This document shows positions 20,793-29,396 of a DNA stretch of 64,000 nt, one piece after another; position 1 is the stretch's first letter, and every line of letters starts with the position of its first letter. Source of the stretch: Gordonia amicalis NBRC 100051 = JCM 11271 (GTDB taxonomy: Bacteria; Actinomycetota; Actinomycetes; Mycobacteriales; Mycobacteriaceae). The notes under the pieces were generated by a model. It had not been told where the DNA came from and ran no database searches. It was given only the letters and a program-made list of their open reading frames with translations. A program made the translations under genes and the position numbers. The DNA lies in NCBI RefSeq assembly GCF_000332995.1, contig NZ_BANS01000001.1:1-64000 (forward strand). The letters run 5' to 3'.

Positions 20793-20798
20793 TAAGAT
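20793..20798 (+). promoter_or_regulatory. -10 box of a leaderless promoter for the DUF1059 gene
   Basis: TAAGAT lies 7 nt before ATG 20806. No Shine-Dalgarno is present. It lets this small gene be transcribed independently of ppx. Confidence 0.6.
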
Positions 20799-20805
20799 GT
20801 GACGC

Positions 20806-20976
20806 ATGGCATACAACCTGCACTGCCCCTGTGGCGAGTCCATCACCGCACTCGAGGACGACTTCGTCCCCAAGGTCCAGGCCCATCTGGCGGCCGAACA
20901 TCCCGGCCGGGACTACACCGAGACCGAGATCATGATGATGGCGATGACCGTGCCCGACCGCGCGGTGAAGGACTAA
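20806..20976 (+). CDS. Small DUF1059-type protein (56 aa)
   Basis: A 56-residue protein reading MAYNLHCPCGESITALEDDF at its start and ending EIMMMAMTVPDRAVKD. The CPCG pair of cysteines, the AHLAAEHPG segment and overall length match the DUF1059 family of small proteins, whose function is unknown. The CxC and histidines could bind a metal; that is inference. The start is supported by a leaderless-type promoter. It is followed by a long inverted repeat and a convergent DUF4395 gene. Confidence 0.85.
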   Translation: MAYNLHCPCGESITALEDDFVPKVQAHLAAEHPGRDYTETEIMMMAMTVPDRAVKD

Positions 20977-21025
20977 CCCTTCGAGACGCCCTCCGCAAGC
21001 TCCGGGCTCCTCAGGGAGCGGATGT

Positions 21026-21093
21026 AAACCCACCCCTTTTCGGCAGAATCACCACCTCGCGGGGTGGTGATTCTGCCGAAAAGAGGGGGGTTT
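21026..21093. terminator. Long inverted repeat, probable bidirectional terminator
   Basis: Arms at 21026-21056 and 21063-21093 pair at 29 of 31 positions, with a 6-nt loop and a perfect 20-bp inner stem (TTTTCGGCAG... paired with ...CTGCCGAAAA). AAA/TTT ends and A/T runs flank the stem on both sides, so it could terminate both the DUF1059 gene and the convergent DUF4395 gene. It is longer and more exact than most terminators. Confidence 0.8.
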
Positions 21094-21098
21094 GCGTG

Positions 21099-21596
21099 TC
21101 AGACGGCTGCGGGGTTCCGCAGCGAGATGTTGTTGCACGCCTCGCAGACCGACTCGGGGATGATGCCTGCACGCTGCAGGAAACCGAAGATGGTGCAACC
21201 CAGGCAGAATCCGAAGACCGATTCGAGTGTCGCGGCGGCGATCAGGATGCCGGTGGCGAGCTGTGCGGCCAGGCCGAAACCGAACAGGCTGAGCACGAAC
21301 GCGACACCGCTGACCACCAGGCCGATGGCCTGGGCGAAACGCTTCGGCGGACCCGGGACGAGCTTCTCCTTGCGGACGATCTTCGGGACGATGAACTTCA
21401 CCGAGAGCTGACCGAAAGGGGAGAGCGTCGGACCCGACGCCACGCGCAGCGCGAAGCCGAGGGCCAGAAGGCCGTAGACGATCGGCTCGTTGACGGCGAC
21501 CGCGACGATCGCGAGGACGACAACCAGGCCGGCGGTGGTCCGGGCCGCATAGTCGTTCACGGGGTTGGGAAAGGTGAGAACCTCACGCACCGACAT
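21099..21596 (-). CDS. DUF4395 family membrane protein
   Basis: A 165-residue integral membrane protein with about four hydrophobic segments in two pairs (roughly residues 20-50 and 88-130). The family-typical FGFCLGCTIFGFL cysteine motif follows, and ESVCEAC lies near the C-terminus. DUF4395 proteins are often found with thiol-redox or sulfurtransferase genes. The function is not established. A standard promoter and GGAGG ribosome-binding site precede ATG 21596. Confidence 0.85.
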   Translation of the reverse strand: MSVREVLTFPNPVNDYAARTTAGLVVVLAIVAVAVNEPIVYGLLALGFALRVASGPTLSPFGQLSVKFIVPKIVRKEKLVPGPPKRFAQAIGLVVSGVAFVLSLFGFGLAAQLATGILIAAATLESVFGFCLGCTIFGFLQRAGIIPESVCEACNNISLRNPAAV

Positions 21597-21632
21597 CGAC
21601 AGAAACCTCCATGAACTAGGAAAACCAGGACC

Positions 21633-21661
21633 AAGTTACGGGTGAGCCCGCGCTTTGGCAA
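21633..21661 (-). promoter_or_regulatory. Sigma-A-type promoter for the DUF4395 gene
   Basis: Read on the minus strand: -35 TTGCCA (21661-21656), a 17-bp spacer and -10 TAACTT (21638-21633). The start point would be near 21626, giving a leader of about 30 nt containing GGAGG. Confidence 0.55.
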
Positions 21662-21702
21662 AGGTTGTACTCACCCAGATCGCAACGGAGGTGAGTTCTG
21701 TC

Positions 21703-22203
21703 TCACAAATGATCGGTGTCAGGTGCGATGCGGGGTTCCTCGGCCGCGATCTCCCGCGGGTCGGCTACGTCGGGTTCGTCCTGATCCGTGACGCCGCCGT
21801 CGTTGGCGAGTTCGGCTTCACGGGAGATCTCGCCCTCCTGGTCGATTCCGGTCTGCTCGCCGACGTCGATGCGGTCGGGGGCCTCGTCCATGTCCACTCC
21901 TGTCACTTTGCGTGCCTGCTCGGATTCGGAGAACGGCGCCGACATGTCGGCGTCTTTGATCGCCTCGGCGTAGGCGAACTCGGCGTCGATGATCTCCCAA
22001 TCGCCGCCTCGGGCCCGCTCGTCGGCCTTTGCCTTGCGTGCGGCCTCACGCATCTCGAACCCGTCGGTGACGATCTCCCCGATCTCGCGGGTGACACCGG
22101 CTACGGCGCCGGTGATGATCGTCGCGATCCGGCCGACGTGCGTGGCCGTCGACTCGATCAGTTCCTGGAACAGGTCCTTGTTGCGTTCGATGCTGTCGAC
22201 CAT
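21703..22203 (-). CDS. Hypothetical acidic protein
   Basis: A 166-residue soluble protein that I do not recognise. An amphipathic helical N-terminus (VDSIERNKDLFQELIESTAT) leads into a moderately hydrophobic stretch, GRIATIITGAVAGVTREIGE. Charged helices follow, then a strongly acidic, low-complexity C-terminal third rich in Asp/Glu. No cysteines and no signal peptide are seen. Composition and codon use look like the neighbouring genes, so it is probably a real coding region. The neighbours (DUF4395 protein and desaturase) give no functional hint. Confidence 0.7.
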   Translation of the reverse strand: MVDSIERNKDLFQELIESTATHVGRIATIITGAVAGVTREIGEIVTDGFEMREAARKAKADERARGGDWEIIDAEFAYAEAIKDADMSAPFSESEQARKVTGVDMDEAPDRIDVGEQTGIDQEGEISREAELANDGGVTDQDEPDVADPREIAAEEPRIAPDTDHL

Positions 22204-22271
22204 CTCTAACCCCCTGGGTTCTGAAGGGTGTGTGTCCCCGCGTGTGAGTGTCCGCGCACGGCCGTACGTGC

Positions 22272-22303
22272 GGCTGGTCCCGAGGGTACCCCCGGGACCA
22301 GCC
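22272..22303 (-). terminator. Hairpin downstream of the desaturase gene
   Basis: GGCTGGTCCCG (22272-22282) pairs perfectly with CGGGACCAGCC (22293-22303) around a loop that itself contains GGGTACCC. No T-run follows, as is common for actinobacterial terminators. Confidence 0.6.
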
Positions 22304-22330
22304 GATCAAACGATTTCTAAAATGCGCTGG

Positions 22331-23551
22331 TCAGGCAGCAGAAACGGGCTTCTCGCGCTCGACGATGACGGTCAGATCGTCGTCGTCGCGGGTCATCCAG
22401 TTGGGCAGCGACAGCTTTGCGATCTTCTTCCAGGTCGACGCCAGCTGGTGACTGAGCGAGCCGGTGTTGTACGGCAATCCGTAGCGCTCGCAGATCTCTT
22501 GGACCTCGGCGGACATCGACGGGTAGCGGCTCGCGGGGATGTCCGGGAACAGGTGGTGTTCGATCTGGTGGGACAGGTTGCCGCTCATGATGTGGAACAG
22601 GGGGCTGCCGGTGATGTTGGCCGAGCCGAGCATCTGCCGCAGGTACCACTGTCCGCGGGTCTCGTTCTGGCATTCCTCCGAGGTGAAAGTCTGTGCCCCG
22701 GTGGGGAAGTGGCCGCAGAAGATGATCGAGTACGTCCAGACGTTGCGCACCAGGTTGGCGGCGGCGTTGCCGACGAGCGTCGGAACGAACAGCGGCCCGG
22801 TCAGCGCCGGGAAGACGACGTAGTCCTTGAGGACCTGCCGGCCTGCCTTGCGCCACATGCCTTTCACCAGGCCCTTGATGTCACTCCACTTGCGCTTGCC
22901 CTGGATCACGTTCTCCGCCTCCAGGTCATGGAGCATGACGCCCCACTCGAAGAGGAGCATGAGGGCGGTCGCATAGCCGAGGTTGCCCAGGTAATAGGGA
23001 TTCCACTTCTGGTCACGCGCCATCCGCAGGATGCCGTAACCGATGTCGCGGTCCTCGCCGATGATGTTGGTGAACGTGTGGTGCAGGTAGTTGTGGCTGT
23101 GCTTCCACTGGTCGGCCGGACACACGGTGTCCCACTCGAATTCGCGGGAGTTGTAGGTGTCCTCACGCATCCAGTCGTACTGGCCGTGCATCACGTTGTG
23201 GCCGATCTCCATGTTGTCGAGGATCTTCGACACCGAGAGTGCGCCGACGGCGGCGACCCACGCCGGAGGGAAGAACCCGAGGTACATCAGTGCGCGACCA
23301 CCGATCTCGAATCCTCGCTGGGCGCGGATGACGGAGTACAGGTAGTCGCGGTCCTTCTGGCCGAGATCGGCGACGATGCGGGAGCGCAGTTCGTCGAGGT
23401 CGCGTCCCAGGGCCTCGACCTGCTCATAGGACAGGACGACGGTGTTGGGGTCTGCGGGTGTGTTGTTGTCCGAGGTCTTCTCGGCGGCGCGCAGGGCCGG
23501 CAGGTTCTCGGTGGGCGCCTTGCGGGCGGCCTTTTCGATGTCGATGGTCAT
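22331..23551 (-). CDS. desA3: Acyl-CoA/fatty-acid desaturase (DesA3 type)
   Basis: A 406-residue membrane-bound diiron desaturase. The three histidine boxes are HNVMH at 118-122, HSHNYLHH around 151-158, and QIEHHLFPDIP near the C-terminus. It should insert a double bond into stearoyl-type acyl chains using electrons from the adjacent ferredoxin-reductase-like protein. The mycobacterial pair DesA3/Rv3230c has the same arrangement. It is the second gene of a minus-strand operon. The QxxHH third box would also fit front-end/linoleoyl-type desaturases, so regiospecificity is not certain. Confidence 0.92.
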   Translation of the reverse strand: MTIDIEKAARKAPTENLPALRAAEKTSDNNTPADPNTVVLSYEQVEALGRDLDELRSRIVADLGQKDRDYLYSVIRAQRGFEIGGRALMYLGFFPPAWVAAVGALSVSKILDNMEIGHNVMHGQYDWMREDTYNSREFEWDTVCPADQWKHSHNYLHHTFTNIIGEDRDIGYGILRMARDQKWNPYYLGNLGYATALMLLFEWGVMLHDLEAENVIQGKRKWSDIKGLVKGMWRKAGRQVLKDYVVFPALTGPLFVPTLVGNAAANLVRNVWTYSIIFCGHFPTGAQTFTSEECQNETRGQWYLRQMLGSANITGSPLFHIMSGNLSHQIEHHLFPDIPASRYPSMSAEVQEICERYGLPYNTGSLSHQLASTWKKIAKLSLPNWMTRDDDDLTVIVEREKPVSAA

Positions 23552-23618
23552 GGTGTGCCTCCTGCTGGGTAGGAGAGGGAATGGGTGGTGGTCAGCGGGA
23601 TCGGGTGATCGTCGACCG

Positions 23619-24743
23619 TCAGAGTTCGATGTCGACGGAGCCGACCGGCGCGTTGATGCACAGTTGAATCTGTGTGTCGGACTCGGTGTCGGTCTCGCCG
23701 GTCAGCACGTTGCGGGTGCACCCCGATTTCTTGACGGCGGTGCACGAGAAGCAGATCCCCATGCGGCAACCGGACTCCGGGGTGAGCCCGGCGGCCTCGG
23801 CCTGGTCGAGGATCGGGCGACCGTCGTTGGTCGCCGTGGTGCCCGACCGGGAGAACGTGAGTTCGCCCTCGACCGAATCCGGGTCGACGACCGTCGTCGG
23901 GGTCAGAGTGAACGCCTCGCTGTGCAGTGGCTGCGAGATGCCGAGCGCGGCATGTACCTCGGCGACGGCATCCATCAGGGCCCGCGGTCCGCAGACGAAG
24001 ACGTCGGCGTCGGCCAGACCGGGGACGTCGTCGAGGTGAGCGGCGGTGAAGTGACCGTCGCGATCGTCACGGGTGTGGTGTACCCGTAGGTCGATGTTGG
24101 GATGTGCGGACGCCAGCGCGACGAGTTCGTCGCGGTACGCGACCTCCGAGGCGGTGCGAGCGTAATGCACGAAAGTGATCGGTCCGGCGTACCCTCGGGC
24201 CACCAGAGTTCTCAACATTGAGAGCACAGGTGTAACGCCGCTGCCGCCGCTGATGAAGACGGCCGAGGTGGGGTCGGTCTCCGGTAGTACGAAGTCGCCG
24301 TCGGCCTGGGACAGTCCGACGACGTCACCCGGCCGGGCGTGTGCGCCCAGATGCTTGGAGACGAGGCCGTCGTCGTTGGCGGTGATGGTGAGTTCGATGT
24401 CGCCGTCGGGACCGGTGGCGGCATTCGCCGGAGAGAAGCACCTGGTGTGCCGAACGCCGTCGATGACGACGCTGAGCTGCACGAACTGTCCGGCACGGTG
24501 TCCTTGCCATTGGCGGGTCGGACGGATGGTGAGACGCACCGTGCGGGGCGTCGGGTGCTCGGCCCGGACGATCTCGCCGCGCAGGTCGCGCCAGGTGAGC
24601 ATGGGGTCGAGCAGTTCGAGATAGCGGTCGACCGGATGCGGGGACAGTGCCGCCTCGACGATCGATCCGACCAGGCGGTTCCAGCGGCCGGGGCTGCCGG
24701 CGGCGGTGCCCCGGGTCGGGGTATGAGGTGTGCGGATGCTCAT
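23619..24743 (-). CDS. Ferredoxin reductase-type flavoprotein, electron donor to the desaturase
   Basis: A 374-residue oxidoreductase. The FAD domain holds RCFSPAN, the NAD(P)H-binding domain holds GGSGVTPVLSMLR, and VFVCGPRALMDAV precedes the C-terminus. The C-terminal plant-type [2Fe-2S] domain has CRMGICFSC plus two outer cysteines. It matches Rv3230c, the redox partner of DesA3, and is the first gene of the two-gene operon. ATG 24743 is chosen because GGAG lies 7 nt upstream; an earlier in-frame ATG at 24776 would fall inside the operator. Confidence 0.9.
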   Translation of the reverse strand: MSIRTPHTPTRGTAAGSPGRWNRLVGSIVEAALSPHPVDRYLELLDPMLTWRDLRGEIVRAEHPTPRTVRLTIRPTRQWQGHRAGQFVQLSVVIDGVRHTRCFSPANAATGPDGDIELTITANDDGLVSKHLGAHARPGDVVGLSQADGDFVLPETDPTSAVFISGGSGVTPVLSMLRTLVARGYAGPITFVHYARTASEVAYRDELVALASAHPNIDLRVHHTRDDRDGHFTAAHLDDVPGLADADVFVCGPRALMDAVAEVHAALGISQPLHSEAFTLTPTTVVDPDSVEGELTFSRSGTTATNDGRPILDQAEAAGLTPESGCRMGICFSCTAVKKSGCTRNVLTGETDTESDTQIQLCINAPVGSVDIEL

Positions 24744-24768
24744 GAAAGGGCTCCGTTCGCATGATTCG

Positions 24769-24784
24769 GTGTACATGTGTACAC
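24769..24784. promoter_or_regulatory. Palindromic operator between the desaturase operon and its divergent TetR gene
   Basis: GTGTACATGTGTACAC is a perfect 7-2-7 inverted repeat 25 nt upstream of the reductase ATG. It lies between two divergent transcription units, one encoding a TetR repressor. The layout mirrors DesT control of desCB in Pseudomonas. Binding is inferred, not shown. Confidence 0.65.
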
Positions 24785-24888
24785 AAACGAGTGTGACACG
24801 TGGCCGCCCGGGAGCGTCAAGCGGAAATCCCTGTGACGGCCGTCACTGTCGATGGGAGGTCGCGGTCCGGGCGGCGCGCGCCGGCGAA

Positions 24889-24894
24889 TACACT
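24889..24894 (+). promoter_or_regulatory. -10 box of a leaderless promoter for the TetR gene
   Basis: TACACT lies 7 nt before GTG 24902. The open frame extends upstream into the divergent promoter region, so this box decides the start. Confidence 0.6.
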
Positions 24895-24901
24895 CGACTC
24901 T

Positions 24902-25561
24902 GTGACACGCACGCGGAGTTCGAGCCAGCGCGATGCGCAGACGCGTGCGGACAAGAAGAACCAGACGCGCCAGGCGCTCCTCGACACGACGAGGTCCCTG
25001 GTCGGTGAGCGCAGCTTCGGCAGCATCAGCCTGCGCGAGGTCGCCCGCGGTGCGGGGATCGTGCCCACGGCCTTCTACCGGCACTTCGCCTCGATGGAGG
25101 ACCTCGGGGTCACCGTCGTCGAGGATTCGATGCGGGTTCTGCGTCGCGCACTCCGAGAGGGTCGGCGCGATCTGGCGGCTCGCGAGGCGATGCCGACCGC
25201 GAAGAACTCCCTCGACATCCTGTTGCGTCACGTTCGCGAGAACGAGTCGCAGTTCCGATTCCTCATTCGCGAGCAGCACGGCGGTATCGCGGAGATCCGC
25301 CGCGCCATCGACACCGAGCTCCGGCTCTTCTCCAAAGAGCTGACCATCGACCTCGCCCGGATTCCGGACCTCGCGCCCTGGCAACCCGAGGACCTCGAGA
25401 TCGCCGCCGAACTCATCGTCACGATCATGCTGACCGCGGTCGCCGATCTGCTCGACGGCGAGTACCGCGGTCGCGGCGTCGAGAAGGAGATCGTCGAGCG
25501 CACCGAACGCCAGTTGGTGATGGTGTTTCTCGGCATGGGGCAGTGGCGTCCGTCTGATTAG
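24902..25561 (+). CDS. TetR family regulator, probable repressor of the desaturase operon
   Basis: A 219-residue TetR protein. The DNA-binding domain (residues ~20-65) contains SISLREVARGAGIVPTAFYR followed by HFASMEDLG. The rest is an all-alpha effector domain with IREQHGGIAEIRRAI and a helical C-terminus. It is divergent from the reductase/desaturase operon, with a palindrome between them. By analogy with DesT (TetR, acyl-CoA-sensing), it probably adjusts desaturase expression to acyl-CoA composition. The ligand is inference. The start is set by a leaderless promoter. Confidence 0.88.
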   Translation: MTRTRSSSQRDAQTRADKKNQTRQALLDTTRSLVGERSFGSISLREVARGAGIVPTAFYRHFASMEDLGVTVVEDSMRVLRRALREGRRDLAAREAMPTAKNSLDILLRHVRENESQFRFLIREQHGGIAEIRRAIDTELRLFSKELTIDLARIPDLAPWQPEDLEIAAELIVTIMLTAVADLLDGEYRGRGVEKEIVERTERQLVMVFLGMGQWRPSD

Positions 25562-25809
25562 GGCGTGACCGGCTCGGTGACGCGCATGCGACCGTCGTCC
25601 TGCCCGTGACCTGCGTGAACGCAGTCGTTACCGAACTCTGCGGACCGTTGTCCACTTGGCGTCACAGAGATTTCAACTGTGGCCGGGTGTCTCGCCGGTG
25701 TTCGACACTGTGGCCGACATGTGTGTCGCAGCGCGGGTCCTTCGGTCTGCGCTGCCGATCGCACCTGCCGCTCCACCCCTTCTGCTCCACGACGAAAGGT
25801 GCCTCCGCG
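25562..25809 (+). other. Intergenic region upstream of the sulfur-acquisition operon
   Basis: About 250 nt between the TetR stop and the ssuD start. I see no gene, no riboswitch-like conserved core and no strong palindrome. AAAGGTG near its end is the ssuD ribosome-binding site. It probably carries the operon promoter. Confidence 0.4.
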
Positions 25810-26988
25810 GTGTCTCTGCATTTCCACTGGTTCCTGCCCACCTACGGTGACTCCCGCAACCTGATCGCGGGCGGGCACGGCAGCCAGATGAACGGGGACC
25901 GGCCGGCCGACCTTCGATACCTCAAGCAGCTCGCGGCCGCGGCCGAAATCAACGGCTTCGAAGCGGTACTGACCCCGGCGGGACTGTGGTGTGAGGACGC
26001 GTGGCTGACCACTGCGGCACTCATCGACGCGACGGAGAGCCTGAAGTTCCTGATCGCCTTCCGTCCCGGACTCATCTCCCCGCTGCTCGCCGCCCAGATG
26101 TCGGCGACCTTCCAGTGGCATTCCGAAGGCCGTCTCCTGATCAACGTCGTCACCGGTGGCGAGTCCAGTGAGCAGCGCGCCTTCGGCGATTTCCTGGCCA
26201 AGAACGCGCGCTATGAGCGCTGCGCGGAGTACCTGGAGATCATCCGTCGCGTGTGGACCGACGAGGAGCCCGTCGACTTCGTCGGCAAGCACCTGCGTGT
26301 CGAGAACGCGCTGCTCGGCCGTCGCCCGACCCCGACCCCGCCGGTCTTCTTCGGCGGCTCATCGCCGGCCGCGGGTGACGTGGCAGCCAGATATGCCGAC
26401 ACCTACCTGACCTGGGGCGAGCGGCCGGAAGCCGTCTCCGAGAAGATCGCTTGGATCAACGGACTCGCCGCTGCGCAGGGCCGGACGCTCGATCACGGCA
26501 TCCGCTTCCACGTCATCGCCCGGGAGACCTCCGAGCAGGCCTGGGCCGAGGCGGAACGCCTTCTCGACAATCTCGATCCCGCTCAGGTCGCCGCCGCTCA
26601 GCGGAACCTCGCGCAGTCGGAGTCGGAAGGTCAGCGTCGTATGTCCGAACTGCATGGTCGCGGAGCAGCTTTCGAGGGTTCGACCGACCCGCGCTCGCTA
26701 CAGATCCACCCGGGCGTCTGGTCCGGCGTCGGCCTGGTGCGCGGCGGTGCCGGCACCGCGCTCGTCGGTTCCTACGACGAGGTCGCGGAGCTGATCGGCG
26801 AGTACGCGGCCCTCGGACTCGACCACTTCATCCTGTCCGGATACCCGCACCTCGAGGAGGCCTACCACTTCGGTGAAGGCGTCCGACCCGCGCTGGCTCG
26901 ACGCGGTCTGCTCGACGCGGCCGACGCCCGTCCGAGCGAAGAGGTCCGTACCGCGTTCCTGCCGCGCCTGCAGGCCGCATCGTCCTGA
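25810..26988 (+). CDS. ssuD: FMNH2-dependent alkanesulfonate monooxygenase (SsuD/MsuD)
   Basis: A 392-residue luciferase-like monooxygenase. HFHWFLPTYGDSR at the N-terminus, LIAFRPGLISP, GRLLINVVTGGE and FGGSSPAAGDVAARYADTYL match SsuD. The enzyme uses reduced FMN and O2 to split alkanesulfonates into aldehyde and sulfite during sulfur starvation. No ssuABC transporter or FMN reductase is in the window. It is followed by sfnG- and sfnB-type genes, so methanesulfonate (the MsuD reaction) may be the main substrate. GTG 25810 is preferred because homology begins at SLHFHW and AAAGGTG precedes it. Confidence 0.9.
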   Translation: MSLHFHWFLPTYGDSRNLIAGGHGSQMNGDRPADLRYLKQLAAAAEINGFEAVLTPAGLWCEDAWLTTAALIDATESLKFLIAFRPGLISPLLAAQMSATFQWHSEGRLLINVVTGGESSEQRAFGDFLAKNARYERCAEYLEIIRRVWTDEEPVDFVGKHLRVENALLGRRPTPTPPVFFGGSSPAAGDVAARYADTYLTWGERPEAVSEKIAWINGLAAAQGRTLDHGIRFHVIARETSEQAWAEAERLLDNLDPAQVAAAQRNLAQSESEGQRRMSELHGRGAAFEGSTDPRSLQIHPGVWSGVGLVRGGAGTALVGSYDEVAELIGEYAALGLDHFILSGYPHLEEAYHFGEGVRPALARRGLLDAADARPSEEVRTAFLPRLQAASS

Positions 26989-27033
26989 TCGATCCACGTT
27001 CCACCCTGAGAATCCACCTGCGGAGGTAACACC

Positions 27034-28146
27034 ATGTCCACCGAATCCATCGCGGACCAGATCAAGTTCGCCTACTGGGTGCCGAACGTCAGTGGCGGCC
27101 TGGTCACCAGCACCATCGAACAGCGCACGAGCTGGGACTATGACTACAACATCAAGCTCGCCCAGACCGCGGAGAACAACGGCTTCGAGTACGCCCTCTC
27201 GCAGGTACGTTACGAGGCCAGCTACGGCGCCGAATACCAGCACGAGTCGACCAGTTTCAGCCTCGCCCTGCTGCTCGCGACGCAGCGGCTGAAGGTGATC
27301 GCCGCCGTGCATCCGGGCCTGTGGCATCCGGCGGTCCTCGCCAAGCTCGGCGCCACCGCCGACCACCTGTCCAAGGGCCGTTTCGCGATCAACGTGGTCA
27401 GCGGCTGGTTCAAGGACGAGTTCACCCACCTCGGTGAGCCGTGGCTCGAACACGACGAGCGCTATCGCCGCAGCGGCGAGTTCCTCGAGGTCATCCGCAA
27501 GATCTGGACCGAGGACAACGTCGACTACCGCGGGGACTTCTACCGAATCCACGACTTCACGCTGAAGTCGAAACCGCTCAACACCCCCGAGCGTCCGAAC
27601 CCGGAGCTCTTCCAGGGCGGCAACTCCACCGCGGCCCGCAGCAACGGCGGCCGCTTCGCGGACTGGTACTTCTCCAACGGCAAGGACTTCGACGGCGTCA
27701 CCGAGCAGCTCGACGACCTGCGCGCCGTCGCGCAGTCCCACAACCGTTCGGTGAAGTTCGGCCTCAACGGCTTCATCATCGCCCGCGACACCGAGAAGGA
27801 AGCCCGCGACACCCTGCGCGAGATCGTCGAGAAGGCGAATCGTCCTGCGGTGGAAGGTTTCCGGGATGCCGTACAGCAGGCCGGCAACTCGACCGGTGAC
27901 AAGAAGGGCATGTGGGCGGACTCGAAGTTCGAGGACCTCGTCCAGTACAACGACGGCTTCAAGACGCAGCTGATCGGTACCCCGGAGCAGATCGCGGAGC
28001 GCATCGTCGCCTACAAGCGTCTCGGCGTCGACCTCATTCTCGGCGGCTTCCTGCATTTCCAGGAGGAGATCGAGTACTTCGGCGAGAAGGTGCTCCCGCT
28101 CGTGCGCGAACTCGAGGCATCGCTGACCCCCGCAGCAGTTCTGTGA
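27034..28146 (+). CDS. sfnG: Dimethyl sulfone monooxygenase SfnG
   Basis: A 370-residue LLM monooxygenase of the SfnG type. KFAYWVPNVSGGLV at the start, VSGWFKDEFTHLGEPWLEHD in the middle and LGGFLHFQEEIEYFGEKVLP at the C-terminus are characteristic. SfnG uses FMNH2 to convert dimethyl sulfone to methanesulfinate. With SsuD/MsuD acting afterwards on methanesulfonate, sulfite would be released. GGAGG lies 7 nt before ATG 27034. The gene is 45 nt after ssuD and its stop overlaps the sfnB start. Confidence 0.92.
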   Translation: MSTESIADQIKFAYWVPNVSGGLVTSTIEQRTSWDYDYNIKLAQTAENNGFEYALSQVRYEASYGAEYQHESTSFSLALLLATQRLKVIAAVHPGLWHPAVLAKLGATADHLSKGRFAINVVSGWFKDEFTHLGEPWLEHDERYRRSGEFLEVIRKIWTEDNVDYRGDFYRIHDFTLKSKPLNTPERPNPELFQGGNSTAARSNGGRFADWYFSNGKDFDGVTEQLDDLRAVAQSHNRSVKFGLNGFIIARDTEKEARDTLREIVEKANRPAVEGFRDAVQQAGNSTGDKKGMWADSKFEDLVQYNDGFKTQLIGTPEQIAERIVAYKRLGVDLILGGFLHFQEEIEYFGEKVLPLVRELEASLTPAAVL

Positions 28147-29387
28147 CGGCTGTAGGTCAGGCCCGACCCGAATCGGCGAGCCGGATCCAATCGACGGCCG
28201 AAGCTCTTTCCGTCGCACGGGAACTCGCTGCGACGTTCGCGGCCGGTGCAGTCGAGCGCGATCGCGACCGCCGCCTGCCGTTCGCCGAGATCGATCGGCT
28301 GTCGGCGTCGGGTCTTCTCGCGTTGACGGTGCCCGCACGGTTCGGTGGGCTCGACGTGTCGCCGAGTGTGCTGGCCGAGGTCGTCTCGATACTTGCCGCC
28401 GCCGATCCCAGCATTGCGCAGATCCCGCACAGTCATTTCGTCTACCTCAACCTGGTGCGCCTCTCCGCGGGAGATACGTTGGCCGAGCGCATCTTCACCG
28501 ATGTCCTGGCCGGTGGCCGGGTGGCCAACGCGCAGTCGGAGCGGGGCGGCAAGACCATCGCGGACATCTCGACCCGTCTGACCCCGATCGACGGCGACGG
28601 TGGGCGGTACGTCCTCGAGGGTGAGAAGTTCTACTGCACGGGTTCGCTGTTCGCGCACACGCTCGCCGTCCTGGCGAAGCTCGATGTGGCGGCCGGCGAC
28701 CTCGCACCGGGCGAATATGTGGCCTTCATCCCCGCGGATGCGCCCGGTGTGGAGATCATCGACGACTGGGATGCCGTGGGACAGCGGACGACCGGTTCGG
28801 GAACCGTCCGATTCTCGGGTGTCGGAGTGACCGCGGCCGACCTCGTGGCGCGCGCGTCGGCGACGTCGGCACCCACCGCGTACGGCGCGTACGCGCAGTT
28901 GCTCCACGTCGCGATCGATGTGGGCATCGCTCGGGGTGCGCTGACCGCGGCGGTCGAGTTCGTGCGGACCAAGGCCCGTCCGTGGTTCGAGGCGGGTGTC
29001 GACCGGGCGGTCGACGATCCGTTGGTGGTCCAGCGTTTCGGTGAACTAGAGGTCGACGTCGCGACTGCCGAGGCGATGCTCGTCGCCTCGGGTCGCAAGG
29101 TCGACGAGGCCGTCGACGGCTCGGCAGGCGCGCCGCGTGAACTCGTCGCCGAGGCGTCGATCGCGGTGGCGCGTGCCAAGGCCGTGGCCGACCGGGTCGC
29201 GACGCCGGTCGCGTCGGCGCTTTTCGAGGTGAGCGGAACCCGCAGTGCCGCGGCCGGGACGGGGCTCGATCGCTACTGGCGTGACGCCCGGACGCACACT
29301 CTGCACGATCCGGTCCGGTGGAAGTACCAGCACATCGGGCGCTGGCTGCTCCGTGGGGAGGATCCGCCGCTGCACGGCGTGATCTGA
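28143..29387 (+). CDS. sfnB: SfnB-family sulfur-acquisition flavin oxidoreductase
   Basis: A 414-residue protein of the acyl-CoA dehydrogenase superfamily, SfnB branch. ALTVPARFGGLDVSP in the N-terminal helical domain, NAQSERGGKTIADI near the flavin-binding sheet, and RYWRDARTHTLHDPVRWKYQHIG at the C-terminus define the family. Such proteins are related to DszC-type flavin-dependent monooxygenases and occur in sulfate-starvation operons. The exact substrate is unproven. GTG 28143 overlaps the sfnG stop. The 3' end lies 9 nt from that of the convergent TerD gene. Confidence 0.88.
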   Translation: MTAVGQARPESASRIQSTAEALSVARELAATFAAGAVERDRDRRLPFAEIDRLSASGLLALTVPARFGGLDVSPSVLAEVVSILAAADPSIAQIPHSHFVYLNLVRLSAGDTLAERIFTDVLAGGRVANAQSERGGKTIADISTRLTPIDGDGGRYVLEGEKFYCTGSLFAHTLAVLAKLDVAAGDLAPGEYVAFIPADAPGVEIIDDWDAVGQRTTGSGTVRFSGVGVTAADLVARASATSAPTAYGAYAQLLHVAIDVGIARGALTAAVEFVRTKARPWFEAGVDRAVDDPLVVQRFGELEVDVATAEAMLVASGRKVDEAVDGSAGAPRELVAEASIAVARAKAVADRVATPVASALFEVSGTRSAAAGTGLDRYWRDARTHTLHDPVRWKYQHIGRWLLRGEDPPLHGVI

Positions 29388-29396
29388 TCTGCTCTT

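Noticed and set aside
25562..25809. SAM-type riboswitch upstream of ssuD
   Set aside because: I looked for the conserved core of actinobacterial SAM riboswitches before this sulfur operon and did not find it by eye. A covariance-model search would settle it.
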